The notes beneath the pieces were generated by a model. It had not been told where the DNA came from. It did no database searches and saw nothing but the letters and a program-made list of their open reading frames with translations. This document shows positions 51,394-61,573 of a DNA stretch of 64,000 nucleotides, piece by piece (the stretch's first letter is position 1; the number at the start of each line of letters is the position of its first letter). The translations under genes and the position numbers were made by a program. Source of the DNA: Viscum album (lineage: Eukaryota > Streptophyta > Magnoliopsida > Santalales > Viscaceae); assembly GCA_963277665.1 (NCBI GenBank), contig OY728163.1:1901236644-1901300643 (forward strand), in the 5' to 3' direction.

Positions 51394-51533
51394 TTTTTAT
51401 TTATTTGTCCATAGAAAAAATTTCTACCATTATTTTTTAAAAATAAAAAGAAGAAGACCCCTTTTTTGGGTCTTAGTACCCATTTTATTTTTTAAAAAAA
51501 AATTAAAGGAGGAAGACCCCAAAATGGGGTCTT
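51372..51533. repeat. three tandem AAGACCCC/GGGGTCTT hairpins
   Basis: Stems: 51372-51379 with 51382-51388, 51454-51461 with 51468-51474, and 51513-51520 with 51526-51533. Loops are only 2 to 6 nt. Each is followed by a similar T/A-rich spacer, so the repeat unit is about 60-80 bp. Repeating stable hairpins in a leader suggest an RNA structure. Confidence 0.85.
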
Positions 51534-51850
51534 GGCCTCCCCTCCGTTTTTTTAAATTTATAGAAAATATTTTTCCACACCCCTTTTGTGTAAAATATTT
51601 TATAATAAAATATTATATTATATTTTATAATAATAAAATATTACATTTAATTTTATCTCAATAATTATTGAGATTAACATCAAATGAATGAAAAACTACG
51701 ACGTCAATCTGATTAAATTTTTTAAATGATCGTAGCTTGATCATTTGAAAACGATACAACACGCAGTTGGATCTGAATGAACAATTTAATCACCCCGCAC
51801 TTAAATTTAATGTATCTTAATTTTGTTGACTTAGAAAAACCTTGTGATTC

Positions 51851-51861
51851 CTCTGATACCA
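51851..51861 (-). other. copia primer-binding site
   Basis: Minus strand TGGTATCAGAG, a perfect match to the plant initiator tRNA-Met primer site, 1 bp from the 5' LTR end. Confidence 0.9.
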
Positions 51862-51862
51862 G

Positions 51863-53726
51863 TGTAAGGTACCGGGACGGTGCAGCGGAAGCCGGGGGGC
51901 CAGGAATTTAAAAATTTTGCATCACCAGAGTGACATAACCCCGTCATCTCCGGGGATCTTTTCTTATTTTGGTCCGAGAATATCGCAAGGTTTAAGCAGA
52001 GCACAAAAATAAAATGAACATGTACCTAGTTTGGATTTGACATGTGCAAGTCCGTTGTAGGACACTGGCGATCGTTGCTCAAAGACTTCAATGTCGAAGC
52101 CCTCTAGTTCTTCCACACACGCCTCTAGATATTCTTACGCACTTTTCGTCGAAATCCGAGTGCTAGCGTGGATCTTCAATGCTCACTTGAATGCAGCGAC
52201 GATCACCACAAGGTAAGATCCTTCAATCCGAGATAGATGAACTTGAATATCCTTGTTTTCTTGAGAGACTATCTCTCTCCAGATTCCTGGAGGAGAGAGA
52301 AGCTCTCAATCCCAACACAGGAATAGTTAATATGGGAAAGACTCTCTTTCTCTTATATATGGAGTGTTTAAAACATGCGGTATAGATTCCCGCCCCCCTG
52401 TGTAATAAAAATATTCTATATAAGTGTTATGAATAATTAGTTATGAAAAATAAAATTATACCATAAATAATATCTATAATTTATCACTTACTTGAAATAT
52501 ATAAATATATTACACGATAAATTGGTGTCTTTAACTAGACTCACACCTCCTGTTAATATTAAACGAACCTAGGATATTAAAATCTATTCAAATAATATTA
52601 TTACTTGTATTTATAGTATTTAACTTGTAAATACATGTTATAAACAAATTTAATGAATTATTCTAAACATGAATAATTAATGAATTTATTTATTCTTTGG
52701 TGATCCATAGATCTTGGATAGTACTCCGCCCCTTTAATGGGGCCCACCAAGTTCCATATACCTATTCCTAGAATAGAGCATATTCTCATGGCACTATTGT
52801 GTGTGACCCTCTAGGCCCTTATCTCAATAGTAGGGAATAATATCCACCGACCAAGAGTGGGGTATAACAACCCATCGATGCCCCTATAGTGTTAAGGAAA
52901 ATTCAATGAAATGACCCCCTTCCTATGAACACAGTACATGTAATATAATATCTTTATCATCGATATCACAATAAAGTAGAATTCAAACTACTGTCATCAT
53001 TCATTATCTTTCTTTATTTTGTGTGTTGGTTTGTCTGGACGGTCTTACCTTCCTTTACCGTGGTCCTGGATTTAATGAAGGAGAAACCATCCTAATCAAC
53101 GAGGCCCAAGATACCTCTTCCTGAACTAAGAAGTGGAAAATCCTTTCTCAATAATTTAATCAATTTCATGCCATTAAGGATGTACCTGATACAAAATACT
53201 TCTCCACAACTTTGTTTCCATGGATTTTGACTTGCATAAAATGTACATAATTAAATTATATCCATTGACAATGATCTGAAGTCAAAAGACCATTACACAT
53301 GTCTGTAGGTAGGAACGACCAATGAAACCTAAAACATGTGGTGTTCTTATTTTGAGGTTCTGTCCTCATGATCTCAACTACTAGAGATCATCATGTGTGA
53401 ACTTTATGAGAAGAAGACTCAATGCTTATGAGCCCCTAACACCTGATGGTCACACATCATCAGTGTCCTTTCAGAATGATGTAATTGGACCATAGGATGT
53501 TACTTTAAGAATACTGTCATGGAATATTTGGGTTCTCATTAAATCCTAGGATCTACGATAACCATTTGATGCGATAGGTAATCTATGGAAGTTTACATTA
53601 ACAATGTGGATGTAAAAGTATCTACACTTTTATGGAAAGATAAACACATGTATTATAACCAACAGAATACATGTAGCGGTAATCAAAGTACAAAACAAGT
53701 TAGGTCTAGGGCACCGACTTTCAACA
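51863..53726 (-). repeat. copia 5' LTR (right copy)
   Basis: 1864 bp, beginning TGTTGAAAGTCGG and ending CCGGTACCTTACA on the minus strand. It aligns with the left copy throughout but keeps a promoter-containing stretch that the left copy has lost. Confidence 0.93.
52353..52359 (-). promoter_or_regulatory. TATA box of copia 5' LTR
   Basis: Minus strand CCATATATAAGAG inside the LTR, in the right orientation for element transcription. Confidence 0.6.
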
Positions 53727-53731
53727 TATAT

Positions 53732-54371
53732 CTTCCTCCAATGCATTGGGTATTTGTATGTTAGAGGTCATCTGTATGGTTATTCCTAGTGTAACTACAA
53801 TGGTTTTATAAATTGTAAGGTAGTCATGAGGGTTACAAATTATAAGGTAGTCAAGAGGGTTACATGATTATGTATGTGATGCCCCAAGATACATTTATGG
53901 TTTTATTTATGTTATATATTTTTTTAGTAAATATAATAAAAATATAATGATTCAAAAGGTATGTTTATATGGGTGAAAAATATGTTTTTCTGAAAAAGAT
54001 TTTCTACATTACAATTATTCATGGACTAATGTGTTCTTTCCTTATTTTTATATCACTTAATTAGATTTTTATGTTCATCCCATTTTTTGAAATGATTTTC
54101 AAAAATTACATGGATGTGTAAGATTAATATGAATCCATGTTAAATTTCATGATGATTTGTCAATGAAAACGTGTTTTATTTGAAAAGTTTTATATTTTTA
54201 ACGAAATGGATATTTTTTTGTGGTATATATACTACATGAACATGGAATGTAATGTATGTATTATATCTCAATTCCGTAAAACTCTAACATTGAAAAGATC
54301 CTCTATATTAATGGAAGTGAGTATTTACTAAAATTAATGATTATTTAATGTAATGAGGTTGGGTCCATATA
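53732..54371 (+). repeat. E2 3' LTR, part after the copia insertion
   Basis: Continues CTTCCTCCAATGCATTGGG, aligning with 36487-37132 of the 5' LTR, and ends TCCATATA before the TACAA duplication. Confidence 0.92.
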
Positions 54372-54376
54372 TACAA

Positions 54377-56286
54377 TGAAATAATAAATATTTTACCTCA
54401 TTTTCATTTATTATTAGAAAACTACAAAAACTAAAGGGTTCCCAAGGATATGCATAACTAAACACTGAGATCATCTAGTACCAGAACCTGAAGTGTTCTC
54501 TATGTAATACTATATCATAATACATAGTTCTAGCTAAAAATCAATGTATTCATGGTGGTATGATATATAAGTACATGATTCGACTCATGTCGAAGATGGA
54601 ATATTCACGTGTGAGGCCATAACTCGGTTTACCATTATATCCATTCATTAATATCACATTCGAATGAAACACATCCAAAGTTACTGATATCACTAATATA
54701 GTTATATGAACATGTTACCATGAAAACACTTCCATGGAATGACTATGTTCTCATTATATTTTCTCAAAGTGTAGTGGCCATGTTACCATGTATACTTATC
54801 AATTTAGAATGAACTAGTTCCCATTATCTTTACTCATATGTTTGATGACCATGTTACTATTTGTAATTATCAATTTAAAAAGACCTTTTCCTTTTCATTA
54901 TCACATAATTAATTTATCTATTAATTATACACCCAAATCCCATCACTGATTCAATTATTTGTTATACACGTTTACTATTTTAGTTAACTCAACAATTAAC
55001 TAAGTGATTTAATCCATTAATTAATTCATCAATTATTTGATCAATGTCACAATATAGATTCCATAATTAATTTCACTAAATTAATTATCACATTCTAATC
55101 TCAATATTCCAATAATAATCCCCAAATTAATTATGAAGATCAATTATCAAAGGAACATAATTAATCCACAATTAATTATCTCAACTTATGTATTTCCAGA
55201 TCTCATAATTAATCCCCCAATTTATTATCTATATTACAACCACTAACTCCTATAATAAATTTCACAAATTAATTATCTAGTAGGGAATCCCATTATACTC
55301 ATGATTAATTCCCTAATAAATCACTTATTTTAACAAGGTGTCGACAACTAAATGGGTAAATCTGATAAACCCAATTCAAGGAAATCAATTACTAATGGAT
55401 GATAGTAATTACACAATCTTACAAATACATATCAATTCCCTGAATATGGTAAATATATTTAGACCACCCAACATGGTTATTTGATGGAATATTTCTCAAT
55501 ATAAATCCCCAAAATTGGAGTAGCCCAGAGACATAGATATGATTTCCGTATCTAAATCCCTATGCCAAAATCAAGAAAAAAGACATCAAGATATCTTAAA
55601 TATATATCTTTATCCACATTCCTAGATAATGATTCCAACTCATCGTTTTATATCCATGCAAATAGAGGATATATTTTATGAAAAGATCAAGTAAATATAG
55701 AGTGAAAAATGGGAGAGCATCAGAATGAAATCCACTTAATTGGAGAAGAGATGATCTTCAATTCAAACATTAGAACTCAATGAATGGTGTTTGTTAGCAC
55801 TTGGAATCCCTCAGGGTGTATGGGAGAACCTTTGTTTACAAATAAAATTGTAAAATCCTGAGTTAGGGATTCATAAGAGGTGAAACAATTCATTAAAAGT
55901 TGAAAATGAGTGGGATCCATACTTTTAGGACTTCACCATCGACCCTCAAATGGTATACTCACACGGTTAAACAAATCATGTGCTAACTGTGCGTTTTCCA
56001 CTACTTCAAGGGGGAAATTCATAAGGCCACCTCAGACAACTTATCAAACTATTCCTTAATGGTTCCAAATCTACTACATCAAACAATATAGATCGCACGG
56101 TTTCTCCTTGGTCGCATAATGGTTTGTACAAACTGTGCTCCAACCATGAACAACCAATTTTATCCATGATTTTCTTAGACTTCACCAAAACACATCCCAA
56201 GAAAAAAATCACATCACAGGTACTTATGTAAAAAAATTACCTAAAATTACGCCTGATATTACTCCAGAAAAATTCATGATATTACA
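54377..56286 (-). repeat. E3 3' LTR, second part (after E2)
   Basis: Resumes after the TACAA duplication and aligns with 62131-64000 of the right LTR: for example GTGAGGCCATAACTCG at about 54612 and 62363, and several ACCATGTTACCAT copies. It ends GATATTACA at 56286. Confidence 0.9.
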
Positions 56287-56329
56287 ATCTGCATACCTTG
56301 TAACAGATCATCCTCAACAAGGAAATCAA

Positions 56330-57760
56330 TGAATTTGTAAGATTCCAAGACAAAATGATATGGCTTTTGAGCCCCCATATCTTTTTACCCTTCAAATGAT
56401 TTCCCTTCTACATGTTGCATTTTCTATACACATGAACTATTGGCATAGTCTTTCTTTGCGACACTTTCTTATTGTGATACAGCACATGTATCAGATTCTC
56501 CACAATGTACGCATCTATCTCAAGGTCAACCTCATCAAATTTGATCACATGAGAAGGATCTGGGTGATACCATCAAATTTTTGATTCATGATAAATGTCA
56601 TGCATAGTGTTTTATCTCTGTGGAAGATCCAATTGGTACACCACTGACCCAATTCTCTCCACTATCCAAAGGGTCCAACAAACCTAGGAACCATCTTTCC
56701 ATACTTCTATATCTTATAGTGACCTAAGTAAGGAGACACCCGAAAGAACACACGATAACCGGATAAAAACTCTAGGGGTATCATCTTACTATCATCGTAT
56801 GACTTTTTTCTACTCTATGCCACATCCATAGGTTTCTAAATCAATAGTACTTGCTCTGATATCTATTTCATGAGACAGAGTCCCAAAAACACTTAGTCAC
56901 CAACATTCATCTAGAATAGTGGTGATCTATATGGCCTACCATAAATATCCCCATACGGTTCCATCTGTATAGTTTCTTGATAACTATTATTATAGGAGAA
57001 CTCCACTAAATACATGATATTTTACCAAGATCCTTTGAAGTCAGGAATATATTCTCGTAGCATATAATCAAGAACCTAAATAGTATATTCCAACTACCCA
57101 TCTTCCTGTAGGTGGAAATACATATACAATAATACCTGTGTTCCAAGAACGTAATGCCAGACCTTCCAGAATAGAGAAGTAAAGTGTCAATCATGATCAG
57201 AAACTATTTTATTTGGAACTCCATGCAGACAGACTGTCTTCCAACCATATGGTTCCCCCAACTATTATACAATAAAGTATTCTATTATAGAGAGGAAAAT
57301 TTATACCATTGATAGTAGGTCCACAATGACCCAAATGGAGTCATTATTTTTAAGTTTTATAGTATACCTACCACAAATTCCATGGTCACAGCATACCAAT
57401 TTCATTCCATAATATGAAAAAACTTTAGTAAACCACATGTTCGTTGATACAATTTAATCACTTGTTGAGAAATGAATCATCTTTTACCAAACCCTTCTAT
57501 CTACGTTTTCATTCACATCCACAAAAATAGTTTTTGTCGGTCCCGATACATTTTTTAAACCTGGTTTTACCAACCACTTTTAGGCATGAAATTCCCACAT
57601 GAGTTCCTCTCAATTACTCATAGGTACAACCACTAGATTCCTCAAATAGATGATCTCATCCTCTTAAATATGTATCCACACCTTCACGACTTTCACTCAA
57701 GGATATACACATTGGTTCCTCATACTGTCTATTCCTGATCCATATCAGAAGTGTATAATC
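56330..57760 (-). pseudogene. E3 integrase with chromodomain-like tail
   Basis: Minus-strand blocks in order: TMEFVVG (about 57390; the first catalytic Asp is Glu), NDSIWVIVD, LHGVPNKIVSDHD (about 57225) with HFTSLFWK, and LVEFSYNNSYQETIQMEPYG (about 57005-56950) leading into IYGRPYRSPL. The tail has VFFRVSPYLGHY (about 56735), VPRFVGPLDSGENW (about 56690), YHPDPSHVIKFDEVDLEID (about 56570-56515) and RKTMPIVHV (about 56450), which match the chromovirus 'DpSHVi.feei' and 'RnKtIPlVKV' stretch before the chromodomain. Frameshifts and stops are frequent. The usual zinc-binding start is hard to follow. Confidence 0.82.
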
Positions 57761-57869
57761 CCTTATAACTAAAACCAAAGTCACCTACTCTTGAATCTCC
57801 TGAACAAAAACATGAATTACTGTAAGCATGGTAATCATCTTCCACTCTGCACTCAACTCCTATACCACA

Positions 57870-59290
57870 TATGTTTGATTTTATCTTACTCAAGTAATAA
57901 GACACAATATTTCCATACGCAAGAATATATTTCAGATCAAAATCAAAGGGCTTCATATATTCTACCCATCTACACTACAGAATATTCAAATCATGCTCTA
58001 AATATACACACATAAATATATTTTGATCCATATAAATAGTAGAAATTTTTACCAAATGATAGTGTATCAAACACTTATGATCATAAACTAATACTTTCTG
58101 CTTTAGGTCATATATTGGTTAATTTCATTGATGATTTCTCAAATGTATAGAAACATATTCCAAAACTCGATCTCCTTGAATTAGTACATCTCCATGTCTG
58201 ATCCCAAAAGTGTCACAATAAATAATATACTTTTTACCTGACTTAGGTAAGATAAATATTTGTTCCAATGCCAAGAACATCTTCAATTCCTAAAAATCTA
58301 TCTAAAAAGACTCTTAACATTAAAAATTTACTCCCTTGTTGGTCAAGGAAAAATGTGGCACCCCAAAATGGGAAATTTCTTGGAATAATCTCATGAAATA
58401 TCTAACTAGTCTTAGAAATCATTGTATATTTGAAGCATTCTTATGAAGATCCCAAGAAACCACTATTTGAACATTCTCTGGTTCCATTGACACAACTTCA
58501 TCTAAGATGATGTGCCCTAAGAAGTGTACATGTATAATCCAAAAATGACACTCAGATATCTTGATGTATAGCTGATTCCCTCTCAGTGTACTCGGGATGA
58601 TGTCATGATGTTGGAAATGATCATCATGTTTCATTGAGTAGACCAGGATTTCATCCACAAAACCACCAAAAACTAATCTAGATAAAGTTGAAAGATTATA
58701 TTCATCATAACCATAAACACTGAAGTGAATTTTTCAACCCAAACCACATTACAATAAACTCATAAATGCCACATCGTCTTCTAAAATAAGTACTTAGTAT
58801 ATCAAAGTATGTACTATCAACTGATGATACCCTGAACTCAAATACATCATTGATATCACACAATAACACATTAATTGGTCAAACATATCCTTGATATGTG
58901 GAAGAGAATATCAGTTATTCATTTTCATTTTGGTGAAATGTTGCTAATAAACACATAAATGTAAACTCTCTCCATCCATATTTGCGAACAAAACAAGTGT
59001 TCCCCAATGGGACATACATGGACAAATAAATCTTTTATCCTCCAAATCCTACAACTGAGTAATAAGCCATTGATACATAGTCGATTTCATTATGTATGAT
59101 GGAATAGATAAAGGCTCATCGCCTGACATTATCTCAATATTGAATTCCACATCTCTCCTAGTAGGTATCCCTAAAAAGTCTTCAGGAAATACATCTTGAA
59201 ACAATTCCTCTTCTAGTGGATGGACATCTTGCCTAACCCCCCTATCATCCAACAAAACACTTGAAATATGGGATGTGTGCTCTCCCAATT
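57870..59290 (-). pseudogene. E3 reverse transcriptase and RNase H relic
   Basis: An open frame (59288-59049) reads FQDVFPEDFLGIPTRRDVE and EPLSIPSYIMKSTM, the RT N-terminal signature. CPCMSHWGTLVLFANMDGES (about 59015), YSLPHIKDMFDQLM (about 58905) and SGYHQLIVHTLI follow. The catalytic block is FVDEILVYSM (FVDE at 58650-58661; normally F.DDIL), with YIKISECHFWI and FLGHIILDEVV after it (about 58560-58495). RNase H: IIYCDTFGIRHGDVLI and LEYVSIHLRNHQ (about 58220-58130), ending near 57900 in a YILAYGNIVSYYLSK block that corresponds to 'YHPGKaNvVADaLSR', with the Asp lost. Confidence 0.85.
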
Positions 59291-59394
59291 GCTATGTAAT
59301 TGGACTTACTCAGCCTTCCTAGATATCCCACTCTCCACAGTGAATATACCGGTCACCCATAAGAGATGTAAAGATTACCCAAATCCAGTAATAT

Positions 59395-60960
59395 TTGACA
59401 TGGGATCGGTATGAGACTAGCTAGTCCATTCCCATAATTATGTCGATTGTCATCATATCATAAACATAGATATCCCATAAGAAATGATATTCCTTGATCT
59501 CTAGATAACATCCCTTAAAATGAAATATATCTCTACATATTACTCCCAACAATGTAACTATAGACATTATTCCACTCAGACACTCCATTGTTAGGCTAAA
59601 CCCATTAATATGTTATGCAGATATAATAGAATTAAAGGGACCAGTATAATATAATGTACTAGATAATGTAAAATCTTCCATAATAGTAGCACTCACAATC
59701 TATGGTCCAACCTCATTATCCACAGGTGTATGTTGTACAACATATAACTCTGATACCCATATTCCCTATGATGTTTCCTAACTACCCTGAGTAGCATCAC
59801 TTTTTCGATGTGGGTGCTTCTTCCCAGAGTAATCAAATCCACTACCAATACCACCTTTTCCAGTAGAACTCCAAATGCCAGCCCAATTTGTTGTAGAATG
59901 TTATTTTCCCATATAATGACTTTGTACAGTTTCTCCTTTAGTACAAGTCTATCGCTACGACCTATAGAATTTATATAGGTGTATGACCTTTCTTCACGAT
60001 CAGTAATCTATTGCTTTCGGGAATATTGTCGAAGACAGTGTAATGGCCTTCCATACTTATGAAATATCACCCTAGTAATCTTGTTTCCATCTAACCATCA
60101 TGTCTATGTACTCTTCTTCCCACTGCCTTGGCTAAAATTTTCATAACAACGCTTCCTATTTTCGGTAGATTCCCCTCATGATCATCCAATAAAAACTACT
60201 TTTCTAGAACAAGAGCTTGCCCTAGGGTTCCCTTAACCTATGAGAGCATGATTCACTACTTTTATAAACCTCTCAAGACTGAAGATATTCACTTGGGACT
60301 TAATGTCACACATTATGTCTATCCTAAATTTTTTTCCCCATAGCAGCCTCGCCACCTTTTAATCTTTGAGTAAAGGATTGTAGATATTTGTAGAATAAAT
60401 AATTTTACATCACTAACATGATCCCCTGTATCAGATTAATGAACTCAACAACTTTTTATTATATCATTATCCATAGATAAAGTTCTCTAAGAACCCCTCC
60501 TCTAAAATACCATCAGTCTATCTAGTATGTGCCTGACTATCTCATAAGTGGTTACATTATCCCGATATCATATAAGAGGTCAATATGAGACTCCTCTTAG
60601 ATAGAGTCTCCAAATTCTCAGGTATTGAATCTATGGACTCAACCTGGAAATATTTTCCCTTAGGTCCATCCTATCTTGTAAATATGTGAGGGCTCTGGAA
60701 TAGAAACTATTTTGTTAACTGAAAGATACTTTTCACAACCCACCCTAGGTCTCTATCCATGAGTTTCATGAAGAGACAAAATTTCTATCAAAACTATTCC
60801 CCTTAATATTTCGCTAGAATCATCGGTGCATCATGTTCCATAACTATAAAAATATTCCTAGGCATGCCCCTCGGTCATCCCCTCAACAAGCGTCCAGGAG
60901 AAAAACTCTCCACAAATCCAACCACACATCTCATGTCTCATAACATAACATTATATGATT
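59395..60960 (-). pseudogene. E3 gag and protease relic
   Basis: Gag: EFINLIQGIMLVM (about 60450), then GEAAMGKKFRIDI and SLERFIKVVNHALI, resembling the Retrotrans_gag end 'eFl.L.qG.mtV.eY' to '..v..Ali'. The zinc knuckle near 60055-60005 reads FHKYGRPLHCLRQY, where all three Cys positions are Phe or Tyr. Protease: VSATIMEDFTL leads to LYYTGPFNSIIS, active site YTG at 59640-59648 (normally DTG). Then TIDIIMGMD with TAG for Trp (59421-59423), matching 'f.lILGMDWL'. The start of gag is not visible, so 60960 is approximate. Confidence 0.7.
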
Positions 60961-61558
60961 TACATATGAGTAAAATAATCACAACTAGCCATTTTCCCCC
61001 ACCTCACCATAAGGTCAAAACTGAGGCTCTATCACTACCCTAAACCATACCACACCTAGGTTTTGGTTAATAAGTAAAAACACACTATCATAATCGAGTT
61101 TCTAATTTAGACACCGAATTATTCTCATTTTTTATAATTTAATAATCCTTTTCAATTAACATAAGGCACCATTTTTCATTATAATATCAAAAAAAGAAAA
61201 TCGTTCACGTTCAACAATTGATTCCTAACCTATTTCCGCATTCGTTCCTAAAATAATGCATTTCACAATAACCTCGAGTGCCTAGAAAGATACATGCAGA
61301 CTCAACTCTTGTGCCATTCTATGCCACAGATCAATACTCAAAATTATCATAAAAAATAATCACATCACACCACAACTACATCACCAATGGTGAAATAACA
61401 TTCAACTGTAACAAAAAACAACAATACTAATAATCCCACCATGAGTACATGGGTTTGTAACTCTTAAGTTATGTCTCATTACCAAGCCTCTACTATTCCT
61501 ATTATCCTATCTAACTTTATCAGTAAATTAATACAATACGAGAAGAAATAAAATTGGA
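60961..61558 (-). other. E3 leader
   Basis: Untranslated region between the primer-binding site and gag. No protein motif seen. Confidence 0.55.
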
Positions 61559-61570
61559 GCTTTAATACCA
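61559..61570 (-). other. E3 primer-binding site
   Basis: Minus strand TGGTATTAAAGC, two changes from TGGTATCAGAGC (initiator tRNA-Met type), 3 bp from the LTR. Confidence 0.8.
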
Positions 61571-61573
61571 CTT

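Larger units (their letters stand above)
49426..51862 (-). other. copia leader between 5' LTR and gag
   Basis: An unusually long untranslated leader of about 2.4 kb. From the LTR inward it holds the primer-binding site, an AT-rich stretch, three AAGACCCC hairpins (51372-51533), a GC-rich block (about 50760-51370) with a sense ORF, then AT-rich DNA. A TGAGTCA/TGACTCA inverted pair is at 50158-50176, and a GATCCAT/ATGGATC palindrome is near 50118-50132. Dimerisation and packaging signals are expected in this region of retroelements. Confidence 0.75.
43740..53726 (-). mobile_element. Ty1/copia element inserted in E2's 3' LTR
   Basis: A complete 9987-bp element on the minus strand: 5' LTR 51863-53726, primer-binding site, long leader, gag, protease, integrase, RT and RNase H (copia order), polypurine tract, 3' LTR 43740-45417. 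It is flanked by TATAT on both sides (43735-43739, 53727-53731), and the empty site persists in E2's 5' LTR. Protein motifs resemble the Tork group, a tentative lineage call. Its frames are the longest of the LTR elements here, as expected for the innermost and youngest insertion. About 18 of the first 83 aligned LTR positions differ by my count, so it is still old. Confidence 0.94.
34533..54371 (+). mobile_element. E2: chromovirus inserted in E3's left LTR
   Basis: The element has LTRs at 34533-37132 and at 41783-43739 joined to 53732-54371 (2600 and about 2597 bp once the copia insert is removed), a primer-binding site, a gag-pol relic and a polypurine tract (AGAAGGTGGGGA, 41768-41779). Target duplication TACAA flanks it at 34528-34532 and 54372-54376. 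The matching empty site in E3's right LTR reads TACAG at 62126-62130. The coding region ends with a chromodomain-like tail, so it belongs to the chromovirus group. All frames are broken. Confidence 0.93.

Noticed and set aside
51372..51533. Intrinsic transcription terminators
   Set aside because: The GC stems with nearby T runs look like bacterial terminators, but the context is a plant retrotransposon leader, where that mechanism does not apply.
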